Part shown: in pieces, positions 20,830 through 28,367 of the stretch
Layout of the letters: every line of letters begins with the position of its first letter
How positions within the stretch are numbered: the stretch's first letter is position 1
From: Piscinibacter lacus
GTDB taxonomy: Bacteria; Pseudomonadota; Gammaproteobacteria; Burkholderiales; Burkholderiaceae_C
DNA: 64,000 nt
Reading direction: 5' to 3'
NCBI RefSeq assembly: GCF_016735685.1
Contig: NZ_JAERRA010000001.1
Location: 1,612,001 to 1,676,000 of the forward strand
Program-made: the position numbers and the translations under genes
Notes under the pieces: generated by a model
Databases searched by the model: none
Told to the model about the DNA's origin: nothing
Seen by the model: the letters and a program-made list of their open reading frames with translations, nothing else

Positions 20830-21849
20830 ATGAACACCGAAAACGCCCTGCAGGACTGGCGCGAGCTCGCGCACCGCGTCGAGCGCGAAGTGGCCCAGGC
20901 CGTGATCGGCCAGCCCCAGACCCTGCGCCTGATCAATGTCGCGACCTTCGCCCGCGGCCATGTGCTGCTTGAAGGCGATGTCGGGGTGGGCAAGACGACG
21001 GTGCTGCGCGCCTTCTCGCGCGCCATCGGCGGCGATTTCGAGCGGGTCGAGGGCACGGTGGACCTGATGCCCGGGGACTTGATCTATCACACCTATGTCG
21101 ATGCCGAGGGCCGCCCCCGCATCGACCCGGGCCCCCTGCTGCGCCACGGCGAGCGCCTGACCACCTTCTTCTTCAACGAGATCAACCGCGCCCGGCCGCA
21201 GGTGCAGTCGCTGCTGCTGCGCGCCATGGCCGAGCGCACCGTCTCGGCCTTCAACCGCGAATACCGCTTCCCGCACATGACGGTCTTCGCCGACCGCAAC
21301 AAGGTCGAGAAGGAGGAGACCTTCGAGCTCGCCTCGGCCGCCCGGGACCGATTCATGTTCGAGCTGAACATGAGCAAGCCGACCGACCGCAGCATCCGCC
21401 GCGCCCTGGTCTTCGACACCGCCTTCCATGACACCGAGGCGCTGATCGCCCAGGTGGCGCCCGCCCTGCTGCCGGCCGAGGAGCTCAACACCATCGCGGC
21501 CCTGATCCAGAAGAGCGTGCGCACCAGCGAGACGATCGAGCGCTATGTGCTCGACCTCTGGGAGGCCAGCGAGACGCCGCAGAACCTGGGCATCACCCTC
21601 GACGGCGTGGATATGAACCGCCTGATCCTGGCCGGTGCCAGCCCGCGCGGCATGAGCGCCCTGCTGCGCGCCACCCGGGTGGTGGCCTGGCTGGACGGCC
21701 GCTTGCATGTCGAGCCCGACGATGTGCGCGCGGTGCTGCCCGCCATCCTGGGCCACCGCATCTTCTTCACCCCCATCTACGAGCTGCGCCGTGCCGAGCT
21801 GGCCGGCGCCCTCATCGCCCGCATCCTGGACCGCGTGGCCGCGCCGTGA
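20830..21849 (+). CDS. mxaR: MoxR-type AAA+ ATPase (MxaR-like)
   Basis: AAA+ ATPase of the MoxR family, which acts as a chaperone-like partner of von Willebrand (vWA) proteins when periplasmic metalloenzymes are matured. The product is 339 residues. The Walker A motif is GDVGVGKTT near residue 50 and the Walker B region is TTFFFNEINRARPQ near residue 115. The gene heads a chain of six genes with overlapping stops and starts whose order matches mxaRSACKL of methylotrophs, where the set is needed to insert calcium into methanol dehydrogenase. The symbol is given from gene order; a generic moxR name would also be acceptable. Confidence 0.85.
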   Translation: MNTENALQDWRELAHRVEREVAQAVIGQPQTLRLINVATFARGHVLLEGDVGVGKTTVLRAFSRAIGGDFERVEGTVDLMPGDLIYHTYVDAEGRPRIDPGPLLRHGERLTTFFFNEINRARPQVQSLLLRAMAERTVSAFNREYRFPHMTVFADRNKVEKEETFELASAARDRFMFELNMSKPTDRSIRRALVFDTAFHDTEALIAQVAPALLPAEELNTIAALIQKSVRTSETIERYVLDLWEASETPQNLGITLDGVDMNRLILAGASPRGMSALLRATRVVAWLDGRLHVEPDDVRAVLPAILGHRIFFTPIYELRRAELAGALIARILDRVAAP

Positions 21850-22772
21850 GCCGTTCTCCCCTGCCGTCGCTGCCGCCCCCCGCGCCAGCCCGGGGCCCGG
21901 CCGAGTTCCACTACAAGCTGCCGGGCCGCCACGGCGGCCAGCGGCCGGGCGCGCACGAGGGCAGCAGCCTGGGCGCCGGCCAGCAGTTCGCGGCGCATCG
22001 GCGGCTGCTCGACCATCCGGACCCGCGCCGCATCGACCTGCGCGCCAGCCTGCGCGATCCCCAGGGCGACTGGCTGGTGCGCATCGCCCGCCAGCGGGTG
22101 GCGGTGCCGGTGCAGGCGGTGGTCGATGTCTCGGCTTCGATGCGTTTCGGCGCGCAGCGCGCCAAGCTGGACCGGGTGGCTGATTTCGTTGAGGTCCTGG
22201 GTCACAGCGCCTTCCGCGCCGGCGACCCGGTCGGCCTGATGGCCTTCGATGCGGGCGAGCGCACCGACCTCTTCCTGCCCCCGCGCCACAGCCGTGGCGC
22301 GGGCCGCGTGATGGCCGAAGGCCTGCGCGCCTGCGCGCCGGCGGCGCCGCCGCGGCCGGGCGCCGACCCGCTCGCCGGCCTGCGGGCTTGCGTGGACCGG
22401 CTGGCCGGCCGGCGCAGCCTGGTCGTCCTGGTGTCGGACTTCCACGGCATGCCGCTGGACGGGCTGGCCGCGCAGATCGACCGGCTCAGCCCGGCGTGGG
22501 TGCTGCCGGTGCTGGTCTGGGATCCGGCCGAGGTCGTGCCGCCCGGGGTCGATGCCCTGCTCAGCCTGCGCGATGCCGAGACCGGCGCGCGCCGCAGCCT
22601 GTGGCTGCGCGAGCGGGTGCGGCAGGACTGGCATGCCGCCGTTGCCGCCCGCCGCGCCGCCCTGCAGGCCCTGTGCGTCGCGCGCGCGTTGCCGCCCTTC
22701 GACCTGCTCGGCCCCGCCGGCGAGTTCGATGCCGAGGCCCTGACCCGTCACTTCATGGAGAGCGTGGCATGA
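21846..22772 (+). CDS. mxaS: DUF58 domain protein (MxaS-like)
   Basis: DUF58 protein of 308 residues, the usual partner of a MoxR ATPase. It has a vWA-like fold with a partial metal-site pattern VVDVSASMRFG near residue 97. It starts with GTG inside a GTGA overlap with the preceding gene, which supports coupled translation. The N-terminal 40 residues are Pro/Arg-rich. No membrane segments are seen, whereas many DUF58 proteins have two, as expected for the shorter MxaS form. Confidence 0.8.
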   Translation: MSRSPLPSLPPPAPARGPAEFHYKLPGRHGGQRPGAHEGSSLGAGQQFAAHRRLLDHPDPRRIDLRASLRDPQGDWLVRIARQRVAVPVQAVVDVSASMRFGAQRAKLDRVADFVEVLGHSAFRAGDPVGLMAFDAGERTDLFLPPRHSRGAGRVMAEGLRACAPAAPPRPGADPLAGLRACVDRLAGRRSLVVLVSDFHGMPLDGLAAQIDRLSPAWVLPVLVWDPAEVVPPGVDALLSLRDAETGARRSLWLRERVRQDWHAAVAARRAALQALCVARALPPFDLLGPAGEFDAEALTRHFMESVA

Positions 22773-23659
22773 GGCGAGCCTTGCCTGCCGGACTGCTGAC
22801 CCTCGGCCTGGCCCTCAGCCTCGGCGGCCTGCCCACCGCAGCGCCCGCGCAGACGCCGCCGGCCCAGCGGGTGCAGGCCGCCCAGGTCATGCAGCCGCGG
22901 GCCTTCGGCCATGTGCTGGGCGATGTGCTGACGCAGCGGGTGCGGCTTGGGCAGGGCGCCGAGGCGCTCGCGCCCAAGGCCCTGCCCGAAGCCGGCCGCG
23001 TCGGCCTCTGGCTTGATCGGCGGGCGCCCGCGGTCGAGCGCGATGCACAGGGCGTGCAGTGGCTGCGCATCGACTACCAGGTGATCAATGCGCCTCCCAG
23101 CCTGGGCATGATCCGCCTGCCGGCCCTGAGCCTGCCCACCACCGCGGGGCCGACCCTGGCCGTGCCGGCCTGGCCGGTGAGCCTGGGGCCCCTGAGCCCC
23201 GCCGAGGGCAGCGAGCTGCCGGCCCTGCAGCCCGACCGCCTGGTGGCCCTGCGCGACACCGCCGCGCCGCGCCAGGCCCTTCAGGCGGCCCTGGCGGCCC
23301 TGGCGGCGGTGCTGCTGGCTTGGCTGGGCTGGTGGACCCTGCAGCAGTGGCGCGAGGCGCAGACCCTGCCCTTCGCACGCGCCAGCGCCCGCCTGCGCCG
23401 CGCCGACGGCAGCCGGCTGGACGACTGGCAGGCCCTGCACGAGGCCATCAACCAGAGCGCCGGCCGGGTGGTGCATGCCGCCAGCCTGGCGCGGCTGGTT
23501 GAGGAGCGGCCGGCCTGGAAGCCGCTGCATGCCGAGCTGGAGGCCTTCTTCGCGGCCTCCAATGCGCGCTTCTTCGGCGCGGCCTCGGCCCGGCCCGACC
23601 CGAGCCTGCGCGCCCTGGCCCTGGCCCTGCGGCAGGTCGAGAAGCAGACTGCAGACTGA
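22769..23659 (+). CDS. mxaA: MxaA-like exported protein
   Basis: Predicted exported and membrane-anchored protein of 296 residues. An N-terminal signal sequence (MRRALPAGLLTLGLALSLGG) is followed by a periplasmic region and a single transmembrane helix about residues 175-192 (ALAALAAVLLAWLGWWTL), then a cytoplasmic tail. Identification as MxaA comes from gene order between the DUF58 gene and the first vWA gene plus this topology, since MxaA proteins are weakly conserved. It begins in an ATGA overlap with the DUF58 gene. Its stop codon lies at the very edge of a foldback repeat. Confidence 0.72.
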   Translation: MRRALPAGLLTLGLALSLGGLPTAAPAQTPPAQRVQAAQVMQPRAFGHVLGDVLTQRVRLGQGAEALAPKALPEAGRVGLWLDRRAPAVERDAQGVQWLRIDYQVINAPPSLGMIRLPALSLPTTAGPTLAVPAWPVSLGPLSPAEGSELPALQPDRLVALRDTAAPRQALQAALAALAAVLLAWLGWWTLQQWREAQTLPFARASARLRRADGSRLDDWQALHEAINQSAGRVVHAASLARLVEERPAWKPLHAELEAFFAASNARFFGAASARPDPSLRALALALRQVEKQTAD

Positions 23660-23822
23660 GAAGGTGTGAACGGACCTGCCATGCCCGCTCATGCCGCCCG
23701 GAGCCGCCCCCTCGGCCTTGCAAATGCTCGCCGTAGCACGGGCTACGGCTGTGCTTTGCGCCTTGATGGGACGACTCCGGCCGACCTGCTCGGACACGGC
23801 CGGTCCATTCACACCTTCTGAG
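23656..23822. repeat. Foldback (MITE-like) intergenic element
   Basis: About 167 bases form one long imperfect palindrome. The outer 25 bases at each end (23656-23680 and 23798-23822) pair at 22 of 25 positions, with AGAAGGTGTGAA as the shared core. The next 30 bases pair at about 22 positions, and the centre holds a further inverted repeat, GCCGTAGC / GCTACGGC. It is the only real gap in an otherwise overlapping gene chain. It codes for no gene, although the mxaC frame stays open through it. No transposase is present, so it would be a non-autonomous element or a large RNA hairpin. Confidence 0.7.
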
Positions 23823-23828
23823 CGCAGC

Positions 23829-24860
23829 ATGCAAGGCTTCGATTTCGCCCAGCCGCTGTGGCTGCTTCTGCTGCCGCTGGCCCTGCTGCCCCTGCAGCGC
23901 CGGCCGGCCGATGACCTGGCCTTCCCGGCCATTGCCTGGCTGCCGGCGGACCGCCTGGGCCGCTTCGTCGACCGGCTGGGCCAGGTCCTGGCGGTGCTGG
24001 CCCTGGTCGCTGCAGTGATCGGCCTGGCCGGCCCCGGCCGCGACGGTGGCTCCGAGCTGCGCAGCGGCCGGGGCGCCGAGCTGCTGATCCTGATGGACCG
24101 CAGCAGCAGCATGGACGCCAATGTGATTCCCAAGGACGTGAAGGCGGGCGGCCAGTTCAACAGCCTGCCCAGCAAGAGCGAGGTGGTGCGCGGCCTGCTC
24201 AGCCAGTTCGTCGCCAAGCGGCCCGAGGACCGCTTTGCCTTCATCGCCTTCAGCACCCGCGCCATGCCCATCGTGCCCTTCACCGACAACCATGCCTTGG
24301 TGCAGGCGGCCCTGGCCGCCACCGGCATCGGCCGCGGCCTGCCGGACACGCGCATGGGCACGGCCCTGCTGGCGGCGATCGAGGCCTTCAGCGGCCGGCC
24401 CTATGCCGGCAGCCGCATCGTGCTGGTGGTGTCCGACGGCGGCGCCCAGCTCGACGAGCCGACGCGCGAGCGCATCCGCGCCGGCCTGGCCCGCGAGCGC
24501 ATCGGCCTGTACTGGGTCTACATCCGCAGCAATCCCAATTCGCCGGACCTCACGCAGGAGAGCGGTGGCAGCTATGACTCGGCCGAGGAACTGGCGCTGC
24601 ACACCTTCTTCGGCTCGCTCGCCACGCCCTACCGGCTCTACCAGACCGACGACGCGCAGATGATGGCCAATGCCATGGCCGAGATCGACCGCCAGCAGAA
24701 CTTGCCGTTGGTCTATGAGCGGCGGCTTCCGCGCAGCGACTACCGCAGCGCCTTCTTTCTGCTGGCCCTGCTCAGCACCCTGGGCCTGCTGGTCTGCCGC
24801 GCGCTGCAATTGCAGGCCTGGCCCCGGCCGCCCGCCCCCGAGCTTCGGACGCCGGCATGA
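23829..24860 (+). CDS. mxaC: vWA domain membrane protein (MxaC-like)
   Basis: A 343-residue protein with hydrophobic segments near the N-terminus (QPLWLLLLPLALLPL and the helix around residue 55), a periplasmic vWA domain with a complete metal-site start DRSSSMD near residue 93, and a C-terminal transmembrane helix (AFFLLALLSTLGLLVC). This topology is that of BatA/MxaC-type proteins which work with a MoxR ATPase. The ATG six bases after the foldback element gives the expected N-terminus (MQGFDFAQPLWL); longer in-frame starts lie within the repeat. Confidence 0.8.
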   Translation: MQGFDFAQPLWLLLLPLALLPLQRRPADDLAFPAIAWLPADRLGRFVDRLGQVLAVLALVAAVIGLAGPGRDGGSELRSGRGAELLILMDRSSSMDANVIPKDVKAGGQFNSLPSKSEVVRGLLSQFVAKRPEDRFAFIAFSTRAMPIVPFTDNHALVQAALAATGIGRGLPDTRMGTALLAAIEAFSGRPYAGSRIVLVVSDGGAQLDEPTRERIRAGLARERIGLYWVYIRSNPNSPDLTQESGGSYDSAEELALHTFFGSLATPYRLYQTDDAQMMANAMAEIDRQQNLPLVYERRLPRSDYRSAFFLLALLSTLGLLVCRALQLQAWPRPPAPELRTPA

Positions 24861-25423
24861 GACGACGCAGCGCACACGCGATCTTTGGCGGCCTGGCCCT
24901 GGCCTGCGCCGCCCTGGCCCTGGCCCAGGCCCTGCGCCTGGACCAGGCCGAGCGGATGAACACCGGCCTGCGTGCCGCCCTGGAGGCCCCGGTCGACCTG
25001 GCCCGGCCTGTCCTGCCCTCGAGCGACGATCCGGTCGAGCTGCGCCTGGCCCGGGCCACTGCGCTGGCCGCCGCCGGGGCGCATGAGGCGGCCTTCAAGG
25101 CCTACAGCAGCGTGCTGCGCAGCGCCGGCCCCGCGGCCGACAGTGCGCTGAGCCGCCAGGCGCTCTTCAACCTCGGCAACCTGTCCCTGCGCCAGGCCCT
25201 GGCCCAGGGCGGCGACGAAGCCCTGCCCCTGGTCGAGCTGGCCAAGCAGCGCTACCGCGACCTGCTGCGCGTCGCGCCCGAAGACTGGGATGCCCGCTAC
25301 AACCTGGAACGCGCCCTGCGCCTGGCCCCCGAGCTGGAAGAGGCCCTGGCCGCCGAGGACGATGTGCCCGTCGAGCGCCGGCAGATCATGCTGCGCGGCA
25401 TGGAACCCGGGGACCTGCCGTGA
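24857..25423 (+). CDS. mxaK: MxaK-like protein
   Basis: A 188-residue protein with one N-terminal membrane anchor (about residues 8-26) and an Ala/Leu-rich helical body with a TPR-like region around residues 70-150 (DSALSRQALFNLGNLSLRQA, then YRDLLRVAPEDWDARYNLER). Size, position between the two vWA genes and this helical repeat fit MxaK. It starts and ends in four-base overlaps with its neighbours. The biochemical role is unknown even in methylotrophs. Confidence 0.75.
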   Translation: MRRRSAHAIFGGLALACAALALAQALRLDQAERMNTGLRAALEAPVDLARPVLPSSDDPVELRLARATALAAAGAHEAAFKAYSSVLRSAGPAADSALSRQALFNLGNLSLRQALAQGGDEALPLVELAKQRYRDLLRVAPEDWDARYNLERALRLAPELEEALAAEDDVPVERRQIMLRGMEPGDLP

Positions 25424-26346
25424 GCTGGCGCCAACCCGGCATGCTGGGGGGCCAGCTTCGCGCCCTGTGGCGTCGCGAGCATGCCCTGGCCGGGGCCGTG
25501 CTGCTGCTGGCTCTGGCCCTGGCGCTGCCGCCGATCACACTGGAGCGGCCCCGCGTCACCTACCTGGTCACCTTCGACCTGACGCAGAGCATGGACGTCG
25601 AGGACATGGTCCGCGACGGCCGCAGCCTCAGCCGCCTGGACGCCGCCCGTGCCGCTGTGCGCGAACTGCTGCCGCGCCTGCCCTGCGGATCGCGCGTGGG
25701 CTGGGCCATCTTTGCCGACTACCGCACCCTGCCGCTGATGCTGCCGGTGGAGGTGTGCAGCCATTACGAAGACCTGCTCGCCGCGCTCGACGCCATCGAT
25801 GGCCGCATGCGCTGGGCCAATGCCAGCAACATCGCCAAGGGCGTGACCTGGAGCATCCGCACCGCCCGCAATGTCGACGAAGGCACCCGGGTACTCTTCT
25901 TCACCGACGGCCACGAGGCCCCGCCCATGGCCGGCAACACCCCGCCGCCCATGGGCGACATCACCGCAGGCGAGGTCGGTGGCCTGCTCATCGGCGTGGG
26001 TGGCGAACTGCCCCAGCCCATCCCCAAGACCACCCGCGAAGGCCAGCCGGCCGGCCATTGGGCGGCCGACGAAGTGGTGCAGCGGGCCGACCGGCCGGTC
26101 GGCCAGAGCACCGAACACCTGTCGGAGCTGCGCGAGGAGCATCTCAAGGCCGTCGCCAAGCTGCTGGGCTTCGGCTACCGCCGCCTGGGCAGCGACACCG
26201 CCCTGGTCGAGGCCGTGCTGGACCCCGCCCTGGCGCGCAAACAGCCCACGCCCACCGACCTGCGCTGGGTGGCGGCGCTCGCCGCCCTGGGCCTGCTGGC
26301 CTGGCGACACCGGCCGGCATGGCCCCTGCGCCTCGGGCGGCGCTGA
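25420..26346 (+). CDS. mxaL: vWA domain protein (MxaL-like)
   Basis: Second vWA protein of the set, 308 residues, beginning with GTG in an overlap with mxaK. An N-terminal membrane segment (AGAVLLLALALALPP) precedes the vWA domain, whose metal-site motif reads DLTQSMD near residue 50, with Thr at the middle position where Ser is more usual. A C-terminal helix (LRWVAALAALGLLAW) gives a second anchor. It ends the six-gene chain; 119 bases follow before the next small gene. An mxaD gene and the methanol dehydrogenase genes are not in the window. Confidence 0.78.
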   Translation: MSWRQPGMLGGQLRALWRREHALAGAVLLLALALALPPITLERPRVTYLVTFDLTQSMDVEDMVRDGRSLSRLDAARAAVRELLPRLPCGSRVGWAIFADYRTLPLMLPVEVCSHYEDLLAALDAIDGRMRWANASNIAKGVTWSIRTARNVDEGTRVLFFTDGHEAPPMAGNTPPPMGDITAGEVGGLLIGVGGELPQPIPKTTREGQPAGHWAADEVVQRADRPVGQSTEHLSELREEHLKAVAKLLGFGYRRLGSDTALVEAVLDPALARKQPTPTDLRWVAALAALGLLAWRHRPAWPLRLGRR

Positions 26347-26465
26347 AGGGCTGGCGGCAGGGGGGCCGACGGGTGGCCAGCCTGCCCGCCCGCCTGTCCA
26401 TCCCGCCGGGTCGGCTGTTGGGGGGCTGTCCCTCGGGCCCCGCGGATCCGCGCTATCTTGCGGCC

Positions 26466-26753
26466 ATGGATAGCTTTCGCACGATCCTCGGCAAATGGGT
26501 GGCGGTTGCGCTGCTCGCGTGGATCGGCCTGGGTGCCGTGGCGGCACCGATCACGGCATGCTGCGGCGACACAGAGGCAAGCTGCTGTGCCGTGCATGGC
26601 GCCGGCCAGGGATGCGCCGCCTGCGCCACCGCCCCCGCGCTGCCCTCGGCCCCTCCCCCCAAGCCTCAGGCAGGCCAGATGGAGAAGGCGCAGCCCGCGG
26701 CCCCCAGCCCGACGCCTGCCCTGCCCACCCCACCCTGGAGCCCGCCGGACTGA
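26466..26753 (+). CDS. Small secreted Cys-rich, Pro-rich protein
   Basis: A 95-residue product with a signal-type N-terminus (about residues 10-27, WVAVALLAWIGLGAVAA) followed by a short cysteine cluster: ACC, a Cys-Cys pair six residues later and CAAC. A low-complexity Pro/Ala/Gln tail follows. The pattern suggests metal or thiol chemistry in the periplasm, but no named family is recognised. It lies between mxaL and an even smaller Cys-Cys protein, and a perfect 12-base palindrome CGCGGATCCGCG sits 14 bases before its ATG. The start lacks a clear ribosome binding site, which lowers confidence. Confidence 0.55.
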   Translation: MDSFRTILGKWVAVALLAWIGLGAVAAPITACCGDTEASCCAVHGAGQGCAACATAPALPSAPPPKPQAGQMEKAQPAAPSPTPALPTPPWSPPD

Positions 26754-26804
26754 GACGGGCCGATCCCACCGTCCCCACGTCTCAAACCCTTTCGGAGTTC
26801 CACC

Positions 26805-26933
26805 ATGAAGTCTTTCACCGTCAAGGCCCTCGCGGCCCTCGGCGCTTCGGCCTTTTCCGTGTCCGCCTTCGCAGCCACCTGCTGCATCGCCGGCGCAGCC
26901 TGCTGCGCCGAACTGCTGCCCTGCTGCTGGTGA
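26805..26933 (+). CDS. Tiny secreted peptide with three Cys-Cys pairs
   Basis: A 42-codon gene with GGAG seven bases before its ATG. Residues 1-23 form a textbook signal peptide ending AFA, and the remaining mature peptide, ATCCIAGAACCAELLPCCW, has three Cys-Cys pairs spaced exactly five residues apart. The spacing of seven residues per pair would line the pairs along a helix face, which suggests binding of a soft metal such as copper, or a disulphide-rich structure. It follows another Cys-rich secreted protein and precedes a strong terminator. I do not recognise an established family name. Confidence 0.72.
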   Translation: MKSFTVKALAALGASAFSVSAFAATCCIAGAACCAELLPCCW

Positions 26934-26965
26934 GCACGGGCGCATGAGGTGATCCCCGTCACCTG

Positions 26966-27000
26966 AAAAAGGGCCGGATGCGCGAGCGTCCGGCCCTTTT
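26966..27000 (+). terminator. Rho-independent terminator after the Cys-rich genes
   Basis: AAAAGGGCCGGA pairs with TCCGGCCCTTTT across a 10-base loop, 33 bases after the stop of the tiny Cys-Cys peptide gene. The stem is 12 bases with terminal A and T runs, so it could work in both directions. Confidence 0.85.
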
Positions 27001-27099
27001 GCGTTGGAGCGGGCAGGCTGTGCCTCTCAAGGTCAATGGGCACGCTGTGCGCGAGCCCGTGCTTTGGCGACAGGTCGCTCCCGGCGCACCCAGAAAGAC

Positions 27100-27131
27100 A
27101 AAAGGCCCAGTCGCTTTCGCGACTGGGCCTT
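27100..27131 (-). terminator. Original terminator of tRNA-Asn
   Basis: Read on the minus strand, AAGGCCCAGTCGC, a GAAA tetraloop, GCGACTGGGCCTT and then a T-rich run. It lies ten bases beyond the 3' end of the truncated tRNA-Asn and is clearly its chromosomal terminator, left in place when the island entered. Confidence 0.85.
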
Positions 27132-27140
27132 CATCTGATT

Positions 27141-27185
27141 TGGCTCCCCGACCTGGGCTCGAACCAGGGACCTACGGATTAACAG
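27141..27185 (-). tRNA. Truncated tRNA-Asn 3' half: left attachment site of the island
   Basis: On the minus strand these 45 bases run from the anticodon loop (anticodon GTT) through the T-arm (GGTTCGAGCC) and acceptor stem to a CCA end, as in tRNA-Asn. Upstream (higher coordinates) the 5' half, with D-arm and the first acceptor strand, is missing and unrelated sequence begins. This is the signature of a tyrosine-recombinase insertion that recreates the intact tRNA at the other end of the element, so this copy is the att duplicate and not a functional tRNA gene. Confidence 0.85.
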
Positions 27186-27300
27186 CGGGCTTCCAGGGTC
27201 GCAGAGCCTGCGACACACGAGCACAAGACCTAGGAAAATCAACAACTTAGCCGACTGCGTCCGACTTCGCGCGACAGCAATCGACACGTTTTTGGGGTCG

Positions 27301-27324
27301 TTTTACTGACACTTTTACTGACAC
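27301..27324. repeat. Tandem 12-base repeat near the attachment site
   Basis: TTTTACTGACAC occurs twice head to tail, about 120 bases inside the island from the tRNA duplicate. Short direct repeats at this distance often are arm-type binding sites for a tyrosine integrase or its excisionase; that role is inferred from position only. Confidence 0.5.
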
Positions 27325-27392
27325 CCCTCCAACGCCTGCGGATGGTAGCTCGACGCACGGGCGCCCCTCAAGCAGCGGCCACACGGCGTGGC

Positions 27393-28367
27393 TCAGGGCT
27401 GGCCCTTCGCGACCTTGTCGCCCCGTCCGCCCCGTTCTGTCCTGGCGCCCCGCACGCTCCGCAGGGCCCGCGCGCGATACCACGCCAACTTCCGGCCATC
27501 CTCGCCGACGCGGTACTCGAGGTCGAACTGGCGCGACTCGCTGAGCACCTGCGGCCAGGCCCGGCAGCCGTACTTCTGCGGCGTCTGTTCGGGATGGGTC
27601 GACGCCATCCATTCGCGCGCGCGGTCAAGCCGCGTCCAGCCGCCTTCCGACAGGTGCTGCTCGGCTTTCCGGAGCACCCCGACGATGCCGCTGACAGGCC
27701 ACTCGAAGCTGCCATCCGGTGCGATGCCGTTGACGACCAGCTCACGGAAGGCATCGGACTGGGTGAAGGATGCCATCAGCGCCCGAGCCTCGTCCATGCT
27801 CCGCGCCCAGCCTGCCAGCTCACCGAAGTGCTGGTCGATGCGCTCGTAGCAGGCTTCCAGATGACGGGCCGCAGCCGCGCAACCGTCGTCGCTCCAAAGG
27901 TCGAAGCGGTCGATGAGGTGGTGCACGAGCTGATTGCGCATCGCGACCAGGTCCTCGACCGCAGCACGGGCCTGCGCCAGCCTCTCCGGCGCCATGACCA
28001 TCCTTTGGCTGAAGGCCATCGCCACCCGGTCGGTCGGCGTCTTGCCTTCGGGCAGCAGGTCGCGCTCGCAGTCGTCGACCACCGCGTAGGACTCGAACAA
28101 GGCCTTCACCAGCGTCCCAAGGCTCTTGTCGGCCAGCTTGTCGACCCGGGAGGCCCGTTGCGCTTCCAGCGTGTCGACGGGCCCCGCCAACTCGTGGTGG
28201 GCAAGGAGGGTCTTCATCAGCCGCTCGTACTGCTGCAGGCGCAGCATGCAGCGACCGAGAAGGCGTTGGACTTCGCGGTGCTTCTCGTGCAGCGCGTCGC
28301 CCGGCCTGCCGTGCTGCGCGTCGCGATGACCTTCAGGACTGGACTCGGTGTCGAATGCGGTGGTCAT
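27393..28367 (-). CDS. OST-HTH/LOTUS domain protein
   Basis: A 324-residue protein. The N-terminal two thirds is helical (QRLLGRCMLRLQQYERLMKT, then LVAMRNQLVHHLIDRFDLWS), and the C-terminal part around residues 230-310 (GWTRLDRAREWMASTHPEQ, KYGCRAWPQVLSESRQFDL) has the pattern of an OST-HTH/LOTUS domain, a winged helix known for RNA binding. Similar proteins occur on beta- and gammaproteobacterial integrative elements. The start is the ATG that overlaps the stop of the TPR-like gene by four bases; longer frames run into that gene. The cellular role is unknown. Confidence 0.75.
   Translation of the reverse strand: MTTAFDTESSPEGHRDAQHGRPGDALHEKHREVQRLLGRCMLRLQQYERLMKTLLAHHELAGPVDTLEAQRASRVDKLADKSLGTLVKALFESYAVVDDCERDLLPEGKTPTDRVAMAFSQRMVMAPERLAQARAAVEDLVAMRNQLVHHLIDRFDLWSDDGCAAAARHLEACYERIDQHFGELAGWARSMDEARALMASFTQSDAFRELVVNGIAPDGSFEWPVSGIVGVLRKAEQHLSEGGWTRLDRAREWMASTHPEQTPQKYGCRAWPQVLSESRQFDLEYRVGEDGRKLAWYRARALRSVRGARTERGGRGDKVAKGQP

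Noticed and set aside
27033..27392. Integrase gene next to the truncated tRNA
   Set aside because: Frames here are short and have no tyrosine-recombinase motifs; the integrase would be expected at the other end.
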